In this document: piece after piece, positions 63,969 through 64,000 of the stretch
Numbering within the stretch: the stretch's first letter is position 1
Layout of the letters: each line of letters opens with the position of its first letter
Origin: Streptomyces lunaelactis
Lineage (GTDB): Bacteria; Actinomycetota; Actinomycetes; Streptomycetales; Streptomycetaceae
Assembly (NCBI RefSeq): GCF_003054555.1
Contig: NZ_CP026304.1
Span: 6,138,001 to 6,202,000 of the forward strand
Direction of reading: 5' to 3'
DNA length: 64,000 nucleotides
The notes under the pieces: generated by a model
Seen by the model: the letters and a program-made list of their open reading frames with translations, nothing else
Told to the model about the DNA's origin: nothing
Database searches by the model: none
Made by a program: the position numbers and the translations under genes

Positions 63969-64000
63969 ATGAACCCCATGTCCCGGCGTTCCCTGCTGCT
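63969..64000 (+). CDS. Start of a probable Tat-exported protein (cut by the window end)
   Basis: ATG at 63969 gives MNPMSRRSLL before the edge. SRRSLL matches the twin-arginine motif (S/T-RR-x-hydrophobic pair). Only ten codons are visible; nothing else can be said. Confidence 0.4.
   Translation, partial: MNPMSRRSLL

Overview
The window is high-GC actinobacterial DNA, almost certainly from a Streptomyces chromosome. The evidence is the gene content and order: proS, a SprT-like gene, rpsP-khpA-rimM-trmD-rplS, four tandem type I signal peptidases (the sipW/X/Y/Z arrangement known from S. lividans), a Nudix gene, a DUF2469 gene, yraN, comM, dprA, whiG, rpsB-tsf-pyrH-frr-cdsA-rlmN and a thiamine ABC operon. 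GTG starts and ATGA/GTGA overlaps are frequent.

Layout. 1-12852 and 41792-64000 are conserved core. Between them a 28.9 kb accessory block splits dprA after the codons for Ser-Gly-Ala-Ala. Joining base 12852 to base 41792 restores the DprA frame exactly.

The block is a three-level nest. Level 1 (12853-41791) is a Tn554-like element. It has three overlapping tyrosine recombinase genes and a small coiled-coil gene at its left end. At its right end it carries a basic protein/GNAT pair, a DUF2971 gene and a small sigma-like gene. Level 2 (18918-39022, 20.1 kb) is a Tn3-family transposon inserted in level 1. It has 46-bp terminal inverted repeats and a GAAGT target duplication. At its left end lies a tyrosine recombinase beside a recombination-site-like repeat cluster (the TnpI/IRS layout of Tn4430). 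Its cargo is a membrane NACHT-type NTPase, a lipoprotein, a TetR/ABC exporter cassette with a 35-residue membrane peptide, and a secreted hydrolase with a LysM domain. Level 3 (31226-36718, 5.5 kb) is a second, different Tn3-family transposon with about 51-bp inverted repeats and a GACGA duplication. It sits inside the level-2 transposase gene and carries its own transposase, an XRE regulator and a serine resolvase broken by a nonsense codon. The level-2 transposase also has a frameshift, so level 2 cannot now move by itself.

Downstream core. whiG (sporulation sigma factor) follows the dprA remnant, then translation and lipid genes. A TPP riboswitch precedes thiB-thiP-thiQ. Next come a membrane protein, a LOG-family protein, an ABC pair, an aminotransferase/Lrp/aminobutyraldehyde dehydrogenase group that probably degrades polyamines, a TetR/DUF1304 pair with its own operator, and the first codons of a probable Tat-exported protein at the right edge.

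Limits: family names come from motifs and gene order read by eye. No database search was run, and start codons are choices argued from ribosome-binding sites.
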